Part shown: in pieces, positions 42,594 through 49,888 of the stretch
How the letters are laid out: each line of letters begins with the position of its first letter
How positions within the stretch are numbered: the first letter of the stretch is position 1
From: Hyphomicrobiales bacterium
Lineage (GTDB): Bacteria; Pseudomonadota; Alphaproteobacteria; Rhizobiales; Rhizobiaceae
Assembly: GCA_900466005.1 (NCBI GenBank)
Contig: UEGQ01000022.1
Span: 33,880-97,879, forward strand
Direction of reading: 5' to 3'
DNA: 64,000 bases
Notes under the pieces: generated by a model
Database searches by the model: none
The model's input: only the letters and a program-made list of their open reading frames with translations
What the model was told of the DNA's origin: nothing
Translations under genes and position numbers: made by a program

Positions 42594-42953
42594 ATGGCAG
42601 CAGTCTCGATGACTGGCAAGGCAGGCGAAAAGGTGCAGGACGAAACCATCGGCAACTCGGAGGCGAATCTTCAGGACGTTCAGGCCGAGCTTGACAACTT
42701 GCGCCGCGACATTGCCGCCCTGACGCAGGCGATCGCCTCCCTCGGCAACGCCAAACTCCAGGAAGCGGGTGCGCGCGCCAGCGAAATGGGCGCAGAGATG
42801 GCGGGCGCCTCGGCTGCGGCCTACCAGTCTGCCCGCGAAAGCCTTGTTTCGGCCGAGCAGGATCTCGAGACCCGCATTCGCAACAATCCGTTGCAGGCGG
42901 TCGGGATCGCCGTCGGCATCGGGTTCCTCGCCGCGCTGCTGACACGGCGTTGA
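42594..42953 (+). CDS. DUF883/ElaB-YqjD-like membrane-anchored stress protein
   Basis: The protein has 119 aa. A long alpha-helical hydrophilic region (~20-90, NLQDVQAELDNLRRDIAALTQAIASLGNAKLQEAGARASEMGAEMAGASAAAYQSARESL) is followed by a C-terminal membrane segment NPLQAVGIAVGIGFLAALLTRR (~98-119). This is the layout of the ElaB/YqjD/YgaM ribosome-tethering family. In E. coli such proteins bind ribosomes to the membrane in stationary phase; the same role here is inference. AAGGAG lies ahead of the ATG. It is coupled to the next gene (4 bp) and driven by the EcfG promoter. Confidence 0.85.
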   Translation: MAAVSMTGKAGEKVQDETIGNSEANLQDVQAELDNLRRDIAALTQAIASLGNAKLQEAGARASEMGAEMAGASAAAYQSARESLVSAEQDLETRIRNNPLQAVGIAVGIGFLAALLTRR

Positions 42954-42957
42954 TCCC

Positions 42958-43395
42958 ATGAACCTCATCGCGGAAGTCCTGGCCAGCCTCGCCTTGCGGC
43001 GTGCCCGCCCTGTTGTGGAAGGCGTCAAACGCAACACGGTCGCTGCAATCCTGCTGATCGTGCTCTTCGTCACCGCCTATGCCGCATTCGTCGTCGCGCT
43101 CGCGCTCTACGTCGCCGAGACGGCGGGACCGGTCATGGCAGCGCTCGTCGTGGCGCTGACGGCGATCGCCGTGGCCCTGGTGGTGATCGCGGTCGTGATG
43201 GTTCTCAACCACCAGGCCCGCAAGGAGGCGCTGATGCGCCAGCAAATGGCCGCGACGATGGGCGACCCGTTCACCACGGGATTGATCGCCGAAGTGCCTC
43301 TGATGATGCGTGAAAGCCCGATCGCCACCACCGCAATGATCGGGTGTCTGGTCTATGCGCTGGCGAAGGTTGGCGGGGTGGGAAGGAAGAGTTGA
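42958..43395 (+). CDS. Phage-holin-superfamily III-like (YqjE-type) membrane protein
   Basis: The protein has 145 aa. Two strong membrane segments (AAILLIVLFVTAYAAFVVALALYVAE, ~30-55, and VMAALVVALTAIAVALVVIAVVMVL, ~59-83) are followed by a cytoplasmic stretch with a third short hydrophobic segment (ATTAMIGCLVYALAKVGG). The pairing with an ElaB/YqjD-like gene copies the yqjD-yqjE arrangement of enterobacteria and the csbD/DUF883/holin-like clusters of rhizobia. It is not a phage gene here. The start is four bases after the previous stop. Confidence 0.8.
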   Translation: MNLIAEVLASLALRRARPVVEGVKRNTVAAILLIVLFVTAYAAFVVALALYVAETAGPVMAALVVALTAIAVALVVIAVVMVLNHQARKEALMRQQMAATMGDPFTTGLIAEVPLMMRESPIATTAMIGCLVYALAKVGGVGRKS

Positions 43396-43446
43396 CGGGC
43401 GACGGAGAAGCGCGGTTGCGAACGGCCTGGAACCGGGCCGGATGGA

Positions 43447-43653
43447 TCACTTCTTGACGCCGCTGCGCTCCGCGTCCTCGAGACGTTCCAGCAAGTCCAG
43501 GAAATGTCTCGGCGTGCCTTCCTCGACGATACTGTCGTAGTATCCTCGCAGCTTTGAAGCGATCAGGGTGTTGGAAAGTTCTCTTGCTGTATCGGACCGC
43601 TTCGGTTTTGCTTTGCGGTCTTTCGTCTTCTCAGGTGCAGCCATAAACCCCAT
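43447..43653 (-). CDS. nepR: NepR-type anti-sigma factor, copy 1
   Basis: The protein has 68 aa. The N-terminus is basic and disordered (APEKTKDRKAKPKR), followed by the NepR core IASKLRGYYDSIVEEGTPRHFLDLLERLEDAE (~31-62), where LRxxYxxIVEExxPxxFLDLLxxL is the sigma-binding helix pair of the family. NepR proteins sequester EcfG until PhyR-phosphate binds them. It stands alone on the minus strand, divergent from phyR, rather than next to ecfG. ATG 43653 and ATG 43644 are both possible. It lacks the usual cotranscribed sigma gene. Confidence 0.88.
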   Translation of the reverse strand: MGFMAAPEKTKDRKAKPKRSDTARELSNTLIASKLRGYYDSIVEEGTPRHFLDLLERLEDAERSGVKK

Positions 43654-43685
43654 TCGCCCCGTCGCAGTATCGGGAATACCCCAAC

Positions 43686-43710
43686 AACTGCACTAGCATG
43701 AAAAAGTTCC
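43686..43710 (-). promoter_or_regulatory. Possible EcfG-type promoter of nepR copy 1 (weaker match)
   Basis: On the minus strand GGAAC (43706-43710), 16 bp, AGTT (43686-43689). The -10 box differs from CGTT by one base. Its -35 is one arm of the palindrome 43701-43728. Confidence 0.5.
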
Positions 43711-43718
43711 GGAGCTGT

Positions 43719-43744
43719 GGAACTTTTTTGAGTTGCCATCCGTT
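43719..43744 (+). promoter_or_regulatory. EcfG-type promoter facing phyR
   Basis: GGAAC (43719-43723), 17 bp, CGTT (43741-43744) on the plus strand. The transcript would start about 320 bases ahead of the phyR ATG. Confidence 0.7.
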
Positions 43745-44070
43745 GTCGGGGGAGTCTGTATTTGCGAGTTCTACTGATGACACTGACCAGGGCTTATCAC
43801 GCCCGGCCCCTCAAACGGGCCGCAGCCGGACTGCCGAGTTCACCGCAATCCCCGACCGGAGTATGTCTCGCACCCGTCGGCCGTCGGTCAGTCCGATGCC
43901 GGACCGAGGCGCCGCGCGACGGATGCGTCGCGCCGATACCTCGTTTCGGACGGGACAGAAGACCGGCCCTGCGGGCACCTCCTCCGCTTTCCGGCCCCTT
44001 CAGCCGCCATTTCGACTCCCGTCCATCAGTCCGCGAACCAGCGCTGAGTGCGCCCGATTGGAGAAGCTGA
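43745..44070 (+). other. Long untranslated leader of phyR; no convincing gene
   Basis: There are 326 bases between the EcfG promoter and the phyR start. One open frame from a TTG at 43762 ends exactly at 44070, but the product is Arg/Pro/Ser-rich with no fold-like pattern, no good ribosome site and no codon bias, so I do not call it. GGAGAAG lies ahead of the phyR ATG at 44071. A second, closer promoter for phyR is possible. Confidence 0.5.
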
Positions 44071-44865
44071 ATGTCCCTGACCGCCCGTATAGCTGTCCAT
44101 CTCCCCTATCTTCGACGTTATGCGCGTGCCGTGACCGGCTCGCAGACGTCCGGTGACGCCTATGTCGCGGCCGTTCTCGAGGCTCTTATCGCCGACATCT
44201 CCCAGTTCCCGGAGAGCGGCGACGACCGCGTCTCGCTCTACAAGCTCTTCGTCGCGCTGTTCGACACGACCTCGGTCGAGATCCCTCCGATTTCCTCGCC
44301 ATTCGCCTGGGAGCGGCGCGCGGCCGCCAATCTCGCGGCCGTACCGACCCGCGCGCGCCACGCGTTTCTGCTGACGACGGTCGAGGGCTTTTCACGCGAG
44401 CAGGCGGCGGAAACGCTCGGAGTGGAGGACACCGAGCTGGACAAGCTCATCAGCAAGGCCTCCGAAGAGATCTCGCGGCAGGTGGCGACCGAGATCATGA
44501 TCATCGAGGACGAGCCGCTGATCGCGCTCGACATTGAGCAGGTGGTCGAGGACCTGGGGCATCGGGTGACGGGCACGGCACGCACGCATGCGGAAGCAGT
44601 CGAACTCTTCCGGCGGACGAACCCAAAAATGGTGCTCGCCGACATACAGCTCGCCGACGGCAGCTCGGGTATCGACGCCGTCAACGACATCTTGAAGGTC
44701 GATACGATTCCGGTGATCTTTATCACTGCGTTTCCGGAGAGGCTCCTGACGGGGGAGCGTCCGGAGCCCGCCTTCCTGGTCACGAAACCCTTCAGCCCGG
44801 ATATGGTGAAGGCTCTGATCAGTCAGGCTCTTTTCTTTAATGAACAGGTGGCGGAGAAGGCGTAG
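44071..44865 (+). CDS. phyR: PhyR response regulator (sigma-like + receiver), anti-anti-sigma factor
   Basis: The protein has 264 aa. Residues ~1-130 mimic an ECF sigma factor (LPYLRRYARAVTGSQTSGDAYVAAVLEAL like region 2; RARHAFLLTTVEGFSREQAAETLGV like region 4). Residues ~140-262 are a receiver domain with Glu146-Asp147 (MIIEDEPLIALDIEQVVEDLGH), phospho-acceptor Asp191 (VLADIQLADGSSG), Thr219 and Lys239 (TKPFSPD). On phosphorylation the sigma-like part captures NepR and frees EcfG. It lies between nepR copy 1 and the histidine kinase, all in one general-stress locus. Confidence 0.95.
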   Translation: MSLTARIAVHLPYLRRYARAVTGSQTSGDAYVAAVLEALIADISQFPESGDDRVSLYKLFVALFDTTSVEIPPISSPFAWERRAAANLAAVPTRARHAFLLTTVEGFSREQAAETLGVEDTELDKLISKASEEISRQVATEIMIIEDEPLIALDIEQVVEDLGHRVTGTARTHAEAVELFRRTNPKMVLADIQLADGSSGIDAVNDILKVDTIPVIFITAFPERLLTGERPEPAFLVTKPFSPDMVKALISQALFFNEQVAEKA

Positions 44866-44961
44866 TCCGGGCAGTCGCCCGCCCGTGCGAGCCGCCGAGC
44901 GACCTTGAGAGGGCAGGTCCCGCGTCCGCGGGGCCGCCGACGAGTTTCGCGGAGTTGCACG

Positions 44962-45963
44962 GTGGTTCACAGACTGACTTGGTACGAGCCCCAGCGCGGT
45001 GACGAGTACCTGCGCGAATTCTTCATCACCGGCCTGATCGATATCGGCGCCACGCTGATTCTGCAGGACGCGGAAGGCAAGTATTCTTGCATAACCACGT
45101 TGCCGGCGCGTTTCAGGCTGACGGGTGGCGAGCCGCCGACCGATCGGGGCCTGTTCGGCGAGGAGATCGGTGGCCGGCTGGCAGATCTGAAGGCCCAGCT
45201 CCAGCAGCCGGGCGACCATGCGGAGATGGAGATCGACGCGGGCGACGACACCTTCTTCGAATTCCGCTGCCGCATGATCACGATGGCGAACGGCCAGACC
45301 AACCTGATGACGGTGGTCATCGACCGCACGGAGGACCGACGGCGGGAGCGGCTTCTGCGCGCGCTGCTGCGGGAGGTGAGTCATCGTTCGAAGAACCTGC
45401 TCGCCATCATCCAGAGCATTGCATCCCAGACCGCACGCTATTCCGGTTCGCTCAACGGGTTCCTCGGAAAATTCCGCGGCCGCCTGCATGCGTTGGCACA
45501 ATCCCAGGACCTGATCACGGATTCGAGCTGGAGCGGCGCCCATTTCCGCGACCTGCTGCAACAGCAGATCGAGAAATATGTGCAGGACGGCGCCGCCGAT
45601 CTCATCCACGTGACAGGCGAGGACCTTCTCCTGACGCCGAACGCATCGTTGCATGTCGGTCTCGCCCTGCATGAGCTCACGGTCAACGCCGTCAGCCACG
45701 GTGATTTCGTGGCGACACGGCAGCGGATCGAAATCACATGCGAGCGCATCCGCGAGGACGACAGGGACGCCGTGCGCATCACCTGGACGGAACCACACGG
45801 TCCGATCGACGGCGAGGCGCTTTCGTCTTCAGGTCCGGCACGCTTCGGCAGCACCGTACTGGAGCGAGTGGTGCCGGCTTCGGTCAACGGCAGCGCGGTG
45901 CATGAGGTACGACCGGGCTCCGTCTATTACGAGCTGACCTTTCCGATAGAGCCCGTGGGTTAG
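44962..45963 (+). CDS. PAS/HWE-HisKA_2-type sensor histidine kinase
   Basis: The protein has 333 aa. The N-terminal region ~18-125 looks like a PAS sensor fold (ITGLIDIGATLILQDAEGKYSCITTLPARF). The dimerisation region holds the phospho-acceptor His141 in REVSHRSKNLLAIIQSIASQTARY, the HRxKNxLAxIQ motif of HWE/HisKA_2 kinases. The ATP-binding domain has HELTVNAVSHG (~237-247) and ends in FGSTVLERVVPASVNGS. It lacks membrane segments, so it senses a cytosolic signal. GTG 44962 is seven bases after GGAG. It follows phyR by 96 bp and is its likely phosphodonor, as in rhizobial RsiC-type systems. Confidence 0.88.
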   Translation: MVHRLTWYEPQRGDEYLREFFITGLIDIGATLILQDAEGKYSCITTLPARFRLTGGEPPTDRGLFGEEIGGRLADLKAQLQQPGDHAEMEIDAGDDTFFEFRCRMITMANGQTNLMTVVIDRTEDRRRERLLRALLREVSHRSKNLLAIIQSIASQTARYSGSLNGFLGKFRGRLHALAQSQDLITDSSWSGAHFRDLLQQQIEKYVQDGAADLIHVTGEDLLLTPNASLHVGLALHELTVNAVSHGDFVATRQRIEITCERIREDDRDAVRITWTEPHGPIDGEALSSSGPARFGSTVLERVVPASVNGSAVHEVRPGSVYYELTFPIEPVG

Positions 45964-46057
45964 GGCTGTTCGACATTCGGTTCCGATCGTGACGCGGGCC
46001 GCAACCTGGATGCCGATCGACCCCAGGGGCAATTCGCCCGCCACGTTCGATTGTGGT

Positions 46058-46082
46058 GGAACTTTTCCGGGCTTGATGCGTT
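46058..46082 (+). promoter_or_regulatory. EcfG-type promoter of the 46106 gene
   Basis: GGAAC (46058-46062), 16 bp, CGTT (46079-46082); 23 bp ahead of the ATG at 46106. Confidence 0.8.
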
Positions 46083-46105
46083 TCGCGTGCTCAATGGAGG
46101 CGGGA

Positions 46106-46444
46106 ATGAGCACACTTGCCGCACTTTTGGTTCTTGTCGCGTGTCATCCGGACGAAGGACGTTGCATGAAAGAGCCGGTCGCCGTCGCCTCCTTCGGGAA
46201 CCGCGCGAGTTGCATGGCGGCGCTCCCGAGAGAATTGAAGAAGGCGCGCCGCATGACGCCGGTCGTCTACGCCGACTGCATACCCGTCCAGGCGGAACTG
46301 CTCGCCGGTCGCGCGCCCATTCGCCAGCGGATCGAGCCCCAGCGCCTGGCGGCACTGGTCGACGGCGTCGAGGAAAAGGCCAAGGTTCCCTTGCTTGCCG
46401 TCGTCGCGGAGCAATCGGCACCAATTCCATACGACCGCTACTGA
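46106..46444 (+). CDS. Small cysteine-containing protein, probably exported, of unknown function
   Basis: The protein has 112 aa. The N-terminus MSTLAALLVLVACHPDEGRC is hydrophobic for ~12 residues with LVAC, which could be a weak lipobox; no basic residue precedes it. Four cysteines (CHPDEGRC, RASCMAAL, YADCIP) could form two disulfides in the periplasm. I do not recognise a family, but similar short proteins with a PVASFGNRASCM-like middle are frequent in rhizobia. An EcfG promoter directly ahead makes it a general-stress gene. GGAGG lies ahead of the ATG. It is convergent with the DUF1328 gene. Confidence 0.78.
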   Translation: MSTLAALLVLVACHPDEGRCMKEPVAVASFGNRASCMAALPRELKKARRMTPVVYADCIPVQAELLAGRAPIRQRIEPQRLAALVDGVEEKAKVPLLAVVAEQSAPIPYDRY

Positions 46445-46546
46445 GTGGCCGGTGCTGCGATCTTCTTATGGGATCACATCGAGAACAGACGCGGCTTGAC
46501 GACAGTCGCGGAGGCCGTCGTCGGGCTCGCCGAATGCCCACGCGCG

Positions 46547-46711
46547 TCAGGCGCTGCGGAAGAAGCGGCTGACGAGAGAGATCAGGAACAGCACGATAAA
46601 GACAAAGAAGAGGATTTTCGCGATACCGGCCGATGCCCCGGCAATGCCGCCGAAACCGAGTACGCCTGCGATCAATGCTACGACGAGAAAAAGAAGAGCG
46701 TAGTAAAGCAT
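46547..46711 (-). CDS. DUF1328 small membrane protein, copy 1 (54 aa)
   Basis: A 54-residue protein of two membrane helices, MLYYALLFLVVALIAGVLGFGGIAGASAGIAKILFFVFIVLFLISLVSRFF, with the DUF1328/YtjA pattern (LGFGGIAGASAGIAKILFF). Function unknown; these proteins are typical stress-induced genes in rhizobia. A perfect EcfG promoter (46741-46765) lies 30 bp upstream. It is divergent from the nepR-ecfG operon. Confidence 0.9.
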   Translation of the reverse strand: MLYYALLFLVVALIAGVLGFGGIAGASAGIAKILFFVFIVLFLISLVSRFFRSA

Positions 46712-46740
46712 GGCTTTTCTCCTTGTATGCACGAGGCAAG

Positions 46741-46765
46741 AACGTCCCACCCTGCCGATTGTTCC
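46741..46765 (-). promoter_or_regulatory. EcfG-type promoter of DUF1328 copy 1
   Basis: On the minus strand GGAAC (46761-46765), 16 bp, CGTT (46741-46744). Exact match, 30 bp from the ATG. Confidence 0.85.
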
Positions 46766-46792
46766 GCAGGGCCGAAAAGACCGACCTCGACC

Positions 46793-46817
46793 GGAACCTT
46801 GGCGGGTTTCGGCCGTT
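46793..46817 (+). promoter_or_regulatory. EcfG-type promoter of the nepR-ecfG operon
   Basis: GGAAC (46793-46797), 16 bp, CGTT (46814-46817); 36 bp ahead of the nepR ATG. This is the expected autoregulatory promoter of the sigma factor. Confidence 0.85.
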
Positions 46818-46852
46818 TCCTCGCAGCACCTCCACAACCACGTGGGAACGGA

Positions 46853-47059
46853 ATGACGAGATTTACGGACAGAGTCTATAACAGAGTAGGTGGCGAACCG
46901 GCCGCCCCGCCGTACCAGGGTATCATCTCGAGACTGCGGCAGTTCTATCAATCCGTGCAGGATGAGGGTATACCGGACAAATTCCTCGAGCTTCTTGAAA
47001 GACTCGATGCTGCGGAAAAGAGCGCTGCTGGGCAGCACGTCACGGGAGACAAGGCGTGA
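46853..47059 (+). CDS. nepR: NepR-type anti-sigma factor, copy 2 (cotranscribed with ecfG)
   Basis: The protein has 68 aa. The core IISRLRQFYQSVQDEGIPDKFLELLERLDAAE (~24-55) matches LRxxYxxVxxExxPDxFxxLLxxL of NepR. The usual arrangement nepR-ecfG is present: the stop TGA overlaps the sigma ATG by one base (TGATG). It keeps EcfG inactive until PhyR-phosphate titrates it. A disordered, polar tail (SAAGQHVTGDKA) is normal. Confidence 0.93.
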   Translation: MTRFTDRVYNRVGGEPAAPPYQGIISRLRQFYQSVQDEGIPDKFLELLERLDAAEKSAAGQHVTGDKA

Positions 47060-47625
47060 TGGACCGAGAGAAATCCGCAGAGGAAACCGGCTTCAAGCGG
47101 GATATGCTCGCCGCTCTCCCGAACCTCCGGGCGTTCGCCGTCTCGCTGGCGGGGCGTCACCACCTTGCCGACGACCTGGTGCAGGATACGATTGTCAAGG
47201 CCTGGGCCAAGCAGGACCACTTCGAGCCCGGCACCAACATGAAGGCGTGGCTCTTCACCATTCTCCGCAACGAGTTCTATTCGCAGATGCGCAAGCGCGG
47301 ACGCGAGGTCGCCGATACCGACGGCGTTTTCACCTCGCAGCTCGCCACGCACCCGCAACAGTATGGGTCGCTCGACCTTCAGGATTTCCGAAAGGCCCTC
47401 GAGCAGCTGCCGGCGGACCAGCGCGAGGCGATCATTCTCGTCGGCGCCTCCGGCTTCGCCTATGAGGAGGCGGCCGAAATCTGCGGCTGTGCCGTCGGCA
47501 CGATCAAGAGCCGCATCAACCGCGCCCGCAACAAGCTGCAGGAAATTCTCGGTGTCACCGGAGAGGCCGATTACGGGCCGGATGCGAACGACGCCGCCGT
47601 GATTAGGCGGGCGTTCGTGAGCTAG
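47059..47625 (+). CDS. ecfG: EcfG/RpoE2-type general-stress ECF sigma factor
   Basis: The protein has 188 aa. Sigma-2 is at ~16-82: LAALPNLRAFAVSLAGRHHLADDLVQDTIVKAWAKQDHFEPGTNMKAWLFTILRNEFYSQMRKRGRE. Sigma-4 is at ~105-160: ALEQLPADQREAIILVGASGFAYEEAAEICGCAVGTIKSRINRARNKLQEILG. The order and linker match EcfG15-group sigmas that recognise GGAAC-N16/17-CGTT, and such sites are abundant in this window. The start ATG overlaps the nepR stop; no anti-sigma domain is fused. Confidence 0.96.
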   Translation: MDREKSAEETGFKRDMLAALPNLRAFAVSLAGRHHLADDLVQDTIVKAWAKQDHFEPGTNMKAWLFTILRNEFYSQMRKRGREVADTDGVFTSQLATHPQQYGSLDLQDFRKALEQLPADQREAIILVGASGFAYEEAAEICGCAVGTIKSRINRARNKLQEILGVTGEADYGPDANDAAVIRRAFVS

Positions 47626-47790
47626 GGCACTTACGGAATGGAAGATCGCCGCGGCGCGCCGTTAAGGGGGCCGTGGCATTTCTCACATCCGGCACCCCGC
47701 CGAAACCATCCTACCGAGCTAAACCTTCCCCACGACGTTCCGACGCGGCAGGCGCCGAAAAGCCAAGGCTGCGCTTCTACGCAGGCAACC

Positions 47791-47821
47791 AAAAGCCCCC
47801 GAAGCCCGCGGACTTCGGGGG
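47791..47821 (-). terminator. Terminator after DUF1328 copy 2
   Basis: A perfect 9-bp stem CCCCCGAAG/CTTCGGGGG (47796-47804, 47813-47821). On the minus strand it is followed by CTTTTGG, 30 bp past the DUF1328 stop at 47851. It could also end ecfG transcription, which comes from the other side, although there is no T-run in that direction. Confidence 0.7.
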
Positions 47822-47850
47822 ACGTCTCTCAGCGGTTGCTCGTCGGCTCG

Positions 47851-48015
47851 TCAGGCGACGATGACGATGCCGGTGAAGAAGGCGATGATCAGGACCACCA
47901 GAACGATGAAGATCAGGATCCGTGCGACGGTCGCGGACGCACCGGCCACACCGCGAAACCCGAGAAGGCTCGCGACGGCAGCAATCAGCAGGAATATCAG
48001 AATCCATTTCAGCAC
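47851..48015 (-). CDS. DUF1328 small membrane protein, copy 2 (54 aa, GTG start)
   Basis: A 54-residue two-helix membrane protein, GTG-initiated (MLKWILIFLLIAAVASLLGFRGVAGASATVARILIFIVLVVLIIAFF), paralogous to copy 1 at 46547 with the same length and LGFxGxAGASA core. AAGGAGG lies ahead of the GTG, which decides the start. A GGAAC box at 48065-48069 with CATT instead of CGTT 16 bp away is only a weak EcfG match. Confidence 0.88.
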   Translation of the reverse strand: MLKWILIFLLIAAVASLLGFRGVAGASATVARILIFIVLVVLIIAFFTGIVIVA

Positions 48016-48298
48016 GATGGGCCTCCTTCTTCGATTGCGGAATAAATGGTCCGTCGGTGAATTTGTTCCCGTGCAGAAACCGGCGCAAATTTCGCATCCG
48101 GTGGACGGATTGGTCGCTGAACGGCCTTTCGGGCAGGTCATTTCTTCGCTATGGCCGAAGATCGGTGCATTCCTGCAGGACGATGCGCCGACAGGGTTGG
48201 AAAAAAGGCTGCAATGATCTGGACAGAACGGTCCCATTCTGATCGTGTTTCATCACGAAATCAGCACGGGATTTCTGGGACGCGAAGGGGAGACTGGC

Positions 48299-49873
48299 TT
48301 GAAGATAGGTTCGCCAAGGGAAGTGTTCGAGGGGGAAGCGCGCGTGGCGATGACGCCGGACAGCGCGACGCAGCTCCGCAGACTGGGTTATGACTGTGTC
48401 GTCGAAAGCGGCGCCGGCAAGGCTGCCGGCTTTTCCGACGACGCCTATCGTGCCGCCGGCGTCGACGTCGTCGACAGCGCCGAGGCGCTCTATGCTGCGG
48501 CCGACGTGATCGCCAAGGTGCGTCCGCCGGAAACGGCCGAAGCCGAGCGTCTCGGCGCCGGCAAGACGCTGATCTCCTTCTTCTATCCGGCGCAGAACAA
48601 GGCGCTGCTCGAGCTCTGCAAGGACAGGGGCGCCAACGTCATCGCCATGGACATGGTGCCGCGCATCAGCCGTGCCCAGAAGATGGATGCGCTCTCCTCG
48701 ATGGCCAACATCGCGGGTTACCGCGCGGTGATCGAAGCCGGCAACAATTTCGGCCGCTTCTTCACCGGTCAGGTGACGGCAGCCGGCAAGATCCCGCCGG
48801 CCAAGGTGCTGGTCATCGGCGCGGGCGTTGCCGGTCTTGCCGCCGTCGGCACCAGCGTCTCGCTCGGCGCGATCACCTATGCCTTCGACGTTCGCCCGGA
48901 AGTGGCCGAACAGATCGAATCGATGGGCGCCGAATTCGTCTTCCTGGACTTCACCGACCAGCAGCAGGACGGTGCTGCGACCGGCGGTTATGCCGCGCCG
49001 TCGTCGCCGGAGTTCCGCGAAGCCCAGCTCAAGAAGTTCCGTGAGATCGCGCCTGAGATCGACATCGTCATCACGACGGCGCTGATTCCCGGCCGCGACG
49101 CGCCGAAGCTCTGGCTCGCCGACATGGTGGCGGCGATGAAGCCGGGTTCGGTGGTCGTCGACCTCGCCGCCGAGCGCGGCGGCAACTGCGACCTGACGGT
49201 CGCGGACCAGCGTATCGTGTCGGACAACGGCGTGATCGTCATCGGCTACACGGACTTCCCGAGCCGCATGGCCGCCCAGGCATCGACCCTCTACTCGACC
49301 AATATCCGTCACATGATGACGGACCTGACGCCCGGCAAGGACGGCAAGCTCTTCCACAACATGGAAGACGACGTCATCCGCGGGGCGACGGTGACGTATC
49401 AGGGCGAGATCACTTATCCCCCGCCGCCGCCGAAGATCCAGGCGATCGCGGCGCAGAAGCCGAAGGAAAAGCCGAAGGAACTGACGCCCGAAGAGAAGCG
49501 CGCGCAGGAGGTCGCCGCCTTCAAGGCCCAGACCCGCAACCAGGTGGCGATGCTCGCCGGCGGCGGTGCGCTGATCCTGCTTGCCGGCCTCTATGCTCCG
49601 GCGAGCTTCATGAGCCACTTCATCGTCTTCGTTCTTTCGTGCTTCGTCGGCTTCCAGGTCATCTGGAACGTGTCGCACTCGCTGCATACCCCGCTGATGG
49701 CGGTCACCAACGCGATCTCGTCGATCATCATCCTCGGGGCGCTGATGCAGATCGGCTCCGGCAATTTCCTCGTGATCGTGCTCGGTGCGCTCTCGGTGTT
49801 CATGGCCGGAATCAACATCTTCGGTGGCTTCATGGTCACCCGGCGCATGCTCGCCATGTTCCAGAAGTCGTAA
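48299..49873 (+). CDS. pntA: NAD(P) transhydrogenase alpha subunit (fused domain I + membrane)
   Basis: The protein has 524 aa. Residues ~1-370 are the NAD-binding domain: IGSPREVFEGEARVAMTPDSATQLRRLGY, PPAKVLVIGAGVAGLAAVGTSVSLGAITYAFDVRPEVAEQIESMGAEF, and NCDLTVADQRIVSDNGVIVIGYTDFPSRM. A proline-rich linker (YPPPPPKIQ... KPKEKPKELTPEE) leads to four membrane helices in ~425-520. The TTG at 48299, seven bases after GGGGAG, gives the usual N-terminus MKIGSPREV; the ATG-less extension to 48245 is not family-like. With PntB it uses the proton gradient to make NADPH. The single-chain alpha is the E. coli-type layout, not the split alpha-1/alpha-2 form seen in many alphaproteobacteria. Confidence 0.92.
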   Translation: MKIGSPREVFEGEARVAMTPDSATQLRRLGYDCVVESGAGKAAGFSDDAYRAAGVDVVDSAEALYAAADVIAKVRPPETAEAERLGAGKTLISFFYPAQNKALLELCKDRGANVIAMDMVPRISRAQKMDALSSMANIAGYRAVIEAGNNFGRFFTGQVTAAGKIPPAKVLVIGAGVAGLAAVGTSVSLGAITYAFDVRPEVAEQIESMGAEFVFLDFTDQQQDGAATGGYAAPSSPEFREAQLKKFREIAPEIDIVITTALIPGRDAPKLWLADMVAAMKPGSVVVDLAAERGGNCDLTVADQRIVSDNGVIVIGYTDFPSRMAAQASTLYSTNIRHMMTDLTPGKDGKLFHNMEDDVIRGATVTYQGEITYPPPPPKIQAIAAQKPKEKPKELTPEEKRAQEVAAFKAQTRNQVAMLAGGGALILLAGLYAPASFMSHFIVFVLSCFVGFQVIWNVSHSLHTPLMAVTNAISSIIILGALMQIGSGNFLVIVLGALSVFMAGINIFGGFMVTRRMLAMFQKS

Positions 49874-49888
49874 GGCGGGAGAGGCACG

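Noticed and set aside
42958..43395. Prophage remnant suggested by the holin-like protein
   Set aside because: No other phage gene is present, and the pairing with an ElaB/YqjD-like gene and EcfG promoter fits a chromosomal stress gene.
43762..44070. Possible 102-aa gene ending exactly at the phyR start
   Set aside because: The TTG start has no ribosome site and the product is Arg/Pro/Ser-rich without any pattern; treated as leader.
48045..48069. EcfG promoter for DUF1328 copy 2
   Set aside because: GGAAC is present but the -10 box at N16 is CATT rather than CGTT; too weak to list as a promoter.
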